9,750 bases of DNA, from assembly GCA_029939715.1 (NCBI GenBank), contig JAOZSJ010000126.1, positions 1 through 9,750 on the forward strand, given 5' to 3'. Both the position numbers and the translations under genes were made by a program. Below are positions 7,501 through 9,750 of this stretch, one piece after another (position 1 is the first letter of the stretch; each line of letters starts with the position of its first letter). Under the pieces are notes generated by a model. That model was not told the DNA's origin. It saw only the letters and a list, made by a program, of their open reading frames with translations, and ran no database searches. This DNA is from 4572-123 sp002084545. Its GTDB lineage: Bacteria; Desulfobacterota; Desulfobacteria; Desulfobacterales; 4572-123.

Positions 7501-8254
7501 CATCACCGATAAACTGTGGGAAGGCCTCGGGGTGGTGATCATTTTCGGCATCTGTTTTGCCACAGTGTTAACCCTGATCGTGGTCCCTGTCATGTATTCG
7601 ATTTTTGAAGGCATGCGCTATTATATCCTCTCGGCCTTCAGAGGGCCCCGATGGAAAGAGCCCCCCACTGGTACCAGCTTTTTCTTTTCACGCCGCAGAT
7701 ATGCACGGATGGGGTTTTTCATGGTCGCTCTGGTGCAACTGCTGGTTCTGATCGGCGGGGTGGTAATGCTGCTACCGGATTTCGTGGATACAATCGCCGC
7801 AACCGCCTTTCAGGCGCCCACCATGCTGAAACTTGTCATCGAGATAACTGTATTCTGTATCGCCATGGCGCTTAAGGCTGGGGGCCTTTTGATTCTGCTC
7901 CTGATTCCCGCATGGATCGGACTTATCTACTTTATGGCCAAAAGAAGCCGGGAGGGTTACTACGTGGATGTCACTGCCCGGGGGGTGTTCGTGGGAAGCC
8001 CTGTGGATCGATTTTTCTTGAAAAAGGAAGATATCCGCAAAATCAGGCCGGCCCCGTTTTTTCCATCCATACCCTCCATCCGCATCTATTCCGGACGCCG
8101 TAGAATAACCATCCGCAAACTCGTTGCGGCCCAGCGGATTCCTGACAAAAAACCGCTTTTTGCGTGGTTTGCAGCAAAGGCACCTTCACGGATGGAAATA
8201 CGAGAAGGAATGACGCGTCTGAAAAAATCACTTGAAACACTGACAGGCCGATAA
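4568..8254 (+). CDS. RND (HAE1/AcrB-type) efflux pump with C-terminal membrane and PH-like extension
   Basis: 1228 residues, a proton-driven inner-membrane transporter for export across the envelope. The start has AAGGG (4558-4562) 5 nt upstream, overlapping the adaptor stop. The AcrB-like core covers about residues 1-1015. TM1 is 11-27, a first periplasmic loop follows, TM2-6 are about 333-487, TM7 about 522-542, then a second loop, and TM8-12 about 863-1012. The TM4 relay motif is GMLVDNAIIVVENV (Asp398, Asn399, where AcrB has Asp407-Asp408). TM10 has GIVVNDSIVLVD, with Asn929-Asp930 where AcrB has Lys940-Asn941. Typical AcrB homologues end near 1030-1060. Here about 215 more residues follow: a basic linker, TM13 about 1048-1069, an acidic loop, a long hydrophobic stretch about 1087-1123, then a basic, beta-rich soluble tail (1130-1228) resembling bacterial PH-like domains. 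The substrate is unknown. No outer-membrane channel gene follows; the next gene is convergent. Confidence 0.95.
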   Translation: MKFFSFIIKRWLIFSLLVIVLPVVAGTFAYRSLPKEGEPEISAPVALVITIYPGASPAEIESLVTTPIEEALSDLKDVDEMRSDSAEGVSVIVIDFEAEADLERSLQKVREKVTDARKDLPEDAEDPEVNEVSFSDIPIMIASVTGDIDPVKLRKLAEDVAKEIEMMSEVLEADVAGGLVREIQIYLEPERLNQYNLTLLDVYSAVKRSDINIPGGQVNVEGRRLLLRTLTEIKNVENYSMVPLIRQEDRVVFLGDVGTVIDGHSEDISYSRVNGVASAAIAIKKRSGANILKTTEKVRARLKNLEKSFPAGVKTVITAEKAKFIKQGFDQMNNSAVVGLIIVILVLYFAMGLRNSVITSLSIPLSLLLTFVFLKIFGLSNNDMVRFSLVLCIGMLVDNAIIVVENVYHHYQLGKDRVTAVIDGTSEIAMPVISATLTTMAAFLPILLMTGVTGEYLGFIPKTVAIALSASLVIALIANPLILSMFMKQTKKGGSIVKPEDDLKWLKKIYVRGVSWALNHRFQVVCMIFLSLMLAACLLAFKLVKVDMFPDVDFDYIYITVETPRGTEVGITNSVAEKIEKIVRDNVPELVRVVSTVGRQGQSAYEFSFGTGTRSNFAEITVELEDGKEYARASHKQIQKRIRPFLEKIPGADIRFRAIEWGPPTVAPVLIKIIGPEIKTLRSITARVRQIMENIHGVADIKDDFSDAPPELRVKIDRPRAASMGIPLESIALNLRGATAGLDIREFRDELDVSKKYDLKVRFSPKSRISPNMLDNIRIRSDSGQLVPLSTIAEFSMGKGLNSIRHSDRRRIVRISANNQGRSAVEITAELREKLNRLELPAGYNFDYSGEYEETTESFESLGLAYIVAAILIFTLLVSQFNSLAQPFAILSALPLSVVGAMAGLYITGNDFSIMSFIGLVGLSGIVVNDSIVLVDCINRKREAGRNMFDAIVTGGQQRLRPIISTTLSTVGGILTLTITDKLWEGLGVVIIFGICFATVLTLIVVPVMYSIFEGMRYYILSAFRGPRWKEPPTGTSFFFSRRRYARMGFFMVALVQLLVLIGGVVMLLPDFVDTIAATAFQAPTMLKLVIEITVFCIAMALKAGGLLILLLIPAWIGLIYFMAKRSREGYYVDVTARGVFVGSPVDRFFLKKEDIRKIRPAPFFPSIPSIRIYSGRRRITIRKLVAAQRIPDKKPLFAWFAAKAPSRMEIREGMTRLKKSLETLTGR

Positions 8255-8280
8255 AAAACTAATAATAAGCATTCACCGAT

Positions 8281-8833
8281 TTACTCAATTTCAAGGCTGT
8301 CGCCCCGCTCAGGCNNNNNNNNNNNNNNNNNNNNNNNNNNNNNNNNNNNNNNNNNNNNNNNNNNNNNNNNNNNNNNNNNNNNNNNNNNNNNNNNNNNNNN
8401 NNNNNNNNNNNNNNGTTTTTATCACCCGTGCAACGATTTCTCCGGCTTCGTCCGTGATATCCACCGTAAATGCGGGCAGGTATTTTTCATGGCCGGCTGT
8501 GCGGACAATGATATCGGCGACCTGGTCATCGGTGATCCGGAATGCCGCCCTGACCGTTCCCCTCCCGGGCTTGACAAACTCAATGCGGGCCGCCTTGTCC
8601 CAGATGACATAATCTCTGCCCATCACCTGGATCAGCATCAGCATATAGAAAGGATCGGTCATGGCATAGAGCGACCCTCCGAAATGAGTCTTGATATAGT
8701 TCCGGTTATACCATCTCAATTTCATCAGCACTACAAGTTCCCTGAAATCCGACGAAATCCTGGCTATGCGAATGCCTGTTCCCCAATAGGGCGGATAAAA
8801 ATTCAGCAAGATTTTAAAAACAACTGGATTCAT
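8281..8833 (-). CDS. DUF4442 hot-dog thioesterase-like protein, interrupted by assembly gap
   Basis: On the minus strand 139 residues are readable before the gap, from the ATG at 8833. This start is preferred over the upstream ATG at 8977 because AAAGGAGA (8845-8852) precedes it and the DUF4442 family begins here (MNPVVFKILLNFYPP). Family signatures follow: LKLRWYNRNY (38-46), THFGGSLYAMTDPFYML (49-65), DYVIWDKAARIEFVKPGRG (74-92) and FTVDITDEAGEIVARVIK (122-139), then ACN (Thr). Beyond the gap, PERGDSLEIE and TAA at 8281-8283 are the likely C-terminus. With the 100 N counted literally the frames disagree, which fits a gap of nominal size. The family has a hot-dog fold and is presumed to act on acyl-CoA or acyl carrier thioesters, but no substrate is established. 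It is convergent with the pump gene, 26 bp away. Confidence 0.85.
8315..8414. other. Assembly gap of 100 N
   Basis: Exactly 100 consecutive N, the usual placeholder for a scaffold gap of unknown length. It falls within the 3' part of the DUF4442 gene. The real missing sequence could be short: the domain is nearly complete before the gap, and only a few residues of the family's conserved C-terminal strand are absent. Confidence 0.98.
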
Positions 8834-8906
8834 CCGAATAAATATCTCCTTTCTCTGTTTTTGGAATTGTAAATAAAACTTGCCCCCTACTCCTGCAATC
8901 TTGTTT

Positions 8907-9113
8907 TTATGTGATGTGTCTTGCATAGTCGGCAAGCATAGCAATGGCATAATGTGGGATATTACATACTTTGCCATCTTTTTGCAAATTCAGCAGACTG
9001 GTTCTGAAAAGTACCGGTGGATCAAACTGATTATCATACGAGCGGAGGCTCTTGCTTCTCGGATTTATTCCGGCCTTGGCTTCAAACGGGAGGATGGCGG
9101 CATCAATTTCGAA
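8907..9113 (-). pseudogene. C-terminal remnant of a DUF4143-type ATPase
   Basis: About 68 residues on the minus strand, from FEIDAAILPFEAKAGINPRS to a TAA at 8907-8909, resemble the C-terminus of AAA-family ATPases with a DUF4143 domain. In that family a nuclease-like EVDFVI...PIEVKAG core is followed by SKSLR.Y...Y.P....RTSLLN....G...NIPLYA. Visible matches are PFEAKAGINPRSKSLRSYDNQ, FRTSLLN and NIPHYAI. The intact family is about 400 residues, so the ATPase domain and most of the protein are missing. Upstream codons to 9203 stay open but do not resemble the family, and no start or ribosome binding site is evident. I recall the family pattern rather than having aligned it. Such ATPases are often strain-variable accessory genes, which fits a decayed insertion. 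Confidence 0.65.
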
Positions 9114-9388
9114 ATTTAGAATATTCAGCGAAAGTGATGACTGTTCAGTCTTGTATGAATAGTGGCAATATCGCAAACTTAAAGAAGTTGATCCATTACG
9201 CAATATCCCTGATTCGGTTTGAGTTTTATCTTGCTTTTCATATCTTCATTCCGCTATATTTACTGAATAAATAATAAAAATCTATATAATATCAACAGGG
9301 TCAACCTTTCAGGAATACGCTCGCGGTTATTATTTGGGCATTCCGGCCCGGCAAGTGACCTTTAGAAACAATTGGGAGATACAAAGCT
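9114..9388. other. A+T-rich intergenic leader of the NYN gene
   Basis: No gene is recognised. The segment is A+T-rich, especially 9230-9295. Two -10-like boxes point to the NYN gene. TATATT at 9255-9260 has TTGCTT (9231-9236) 18 bp upstream, and TATAAT at 9285-9290 lacks a good -35. Either would give a leader of roughly 90-125 nt. The open minus-strand frame that continues up to 9203 from the ATPase remnant shows no further homology. Confidence 0.4.
9231..9260 (+). promoter_or_regulatory. Candidate promoter of the NYN gene
   Basis: TTGCTT (9231-9236), an 18-bp spacer and TATATT (9255-9260). A second -10 candidate, TATAAT, follows at 9285-9290. This is motif evidence only, in strongly A+T-rich sequence where chance matches are common. 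Confidence 0.3.
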
Positions 9389-9750
9389 ATGGAAACCACA
9401 GACAAATTAGCTGTTCTTATAGACGCGGATAATGCCCAACCAAGCATTGTGGATGGTTTACTGGTGGAGATCGCAAATTACGGGATAGCCAGCGTCAAGA
9501 GAATTTATGGCGATTGGACAGCACCCGGCCTGAAAGGATGGAAAGAGGTTCTGCTGCAATATTCTATTCAACCAATGCAACAATTTGCATATACAACAGG
9601 AAAAAACGCAACTGATAGCGCAATGATTATTGACGCCATGGACTTACTGTACACCAATAATTTTAACGGGTTCTGTATAGTATCGAGTGATAGTGATTTT
9701 ACCAAGCTGGCGTCAAGAATTAGAGAGTCAGGGTTATTGGTGTATGGTTT
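9389..9750 (+). CDS. NYN-domain (PIN-like, LabA/MARF1-type) protein, 5' part
   Basis: The first 120 codons are present; the gene leaves the window on the right. GGGAG (9374-9378) lies 10 nt before the ATG. The sequence starts LAVLIDADNAQ (residues 7-17) and continues with VKRIYGDW (36-43), QQFAYTTGKNATDSAMIIDAMDLLYTN (64-90) and GFCIVSSDSDFTKLASRIRESG (94-115). These are the conserved motifs of the NYN subfamily related to limkain/MARF1 and LabA. Acidic residues Asp12, Asp76 and Asp101/Asp103 would make the metal-binding ribonuclease centre. In this subfamily the NYN domain is commonly followed by an OST-HTH/LOTUS RNA-binding domain, which would be off the edge. The cellular target is unknown. 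Codon use (ATA, AGA, TTA) is more A+T-rich than in the pump genes, which hints at different ancestry. Confidence 0.88.
   Translation, partial: METTDKLAVLIDADNAQPSIVDGLLVEIANYGIASVKRIYGDWTAPGLKGWKEVLLQYSIQPMQQFAYTTGKNATDSAMIIDAMDLLYTNNFNGFCIVSSDSDFTKLASRIRESGLLVYG

Noticed and set aside
8834..8977. Longer start for the DUF4442 gene at the ATG ending at 8977
   Set aside because: The extra 48 residues do not resemble the family, and AAAGGAGA lies between this ATG and the family-consistent start at 8833.
8880..9119. Plus-strand frame whose end (ASRIYSGLGFK) looks like a GNAT acetyltransferase tail
   Set aside because: The opposite strand over the same bases matches a DUF4143 C-terminus over a much longer stretch, and the rest of the plus-strand frame shows no GNAT motif A. 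The resemblance is a shadow.

Overview
The window reads as a stretch of bacterial chromosome, probably from a sulfate-reducing Desulfobacterota (former Deltaproteobacteria) relative. That placement is an inference from the style of the protein sequences (the LysM lytic transglycosylase, RND pump and DUF4442 protein) and the moderate G+C of the genes; there is no 16S or other strict marker. A run of exactly 100 N (8315-8414) marks it as draft or metagenome assembly.

Layout. 1-733 (minus strand): the start of tuf (EF-Tu) preceded by four tRNA genes. In transcription order these are Thr(TGT), Tyr(GTA), Gly(TCC), Thr(GGT), then tuf, the same order as thrU-tyrU-glyT-thrT-tufB of E. coli. A clear sigma-70 promoter lies just upstream. 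734-1289: an A+T-rich divergent intergenic region holding a sigma-70-like promoter, a sigma-54-like promoter and an inverted repeat that could shape a short RNA. 1290-3206 (+): an MltD-like lipoprotein lytic transglycosylase with one SLT domain and three LysM repeats. 3483-8254 (+): a two-gene RND efflux operon made of a lipoprotein membrane-fusion adaptor and a large inner-membrane pump. The pump carries about 215 extra C-terminal residues, predicted as additional membrane segments plus a small beta-rich, PH-like cytoplasmic domain. 8281-8833 (minus): a DUF4442 hot-dog thioesterase-like gene interrupted by the assembly gap. 8907-9113 (minus): a C-terminal remnant of a DUF4143 ATPase. 9389 to the end (+): the 5' part of a NYN-domain (PIN-like) nuclease gene.

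How the genes fit together. The left end is core translation machinery. The middle is cell-envelope work: peptidoglycan turnover, and export by a tripartite pump whose outer-membrane channel is not encoded here and must come from elsewhere. The right end (8834-9750) looks accessory, with a decayed gene fragment, A+T-rich spacer and a NYN gene whose codon use differs from the pump genes. I found no CRISPR array, insertion sequence or complete mobile element. The most unusual item is the C-terminal extension of the RND pump.
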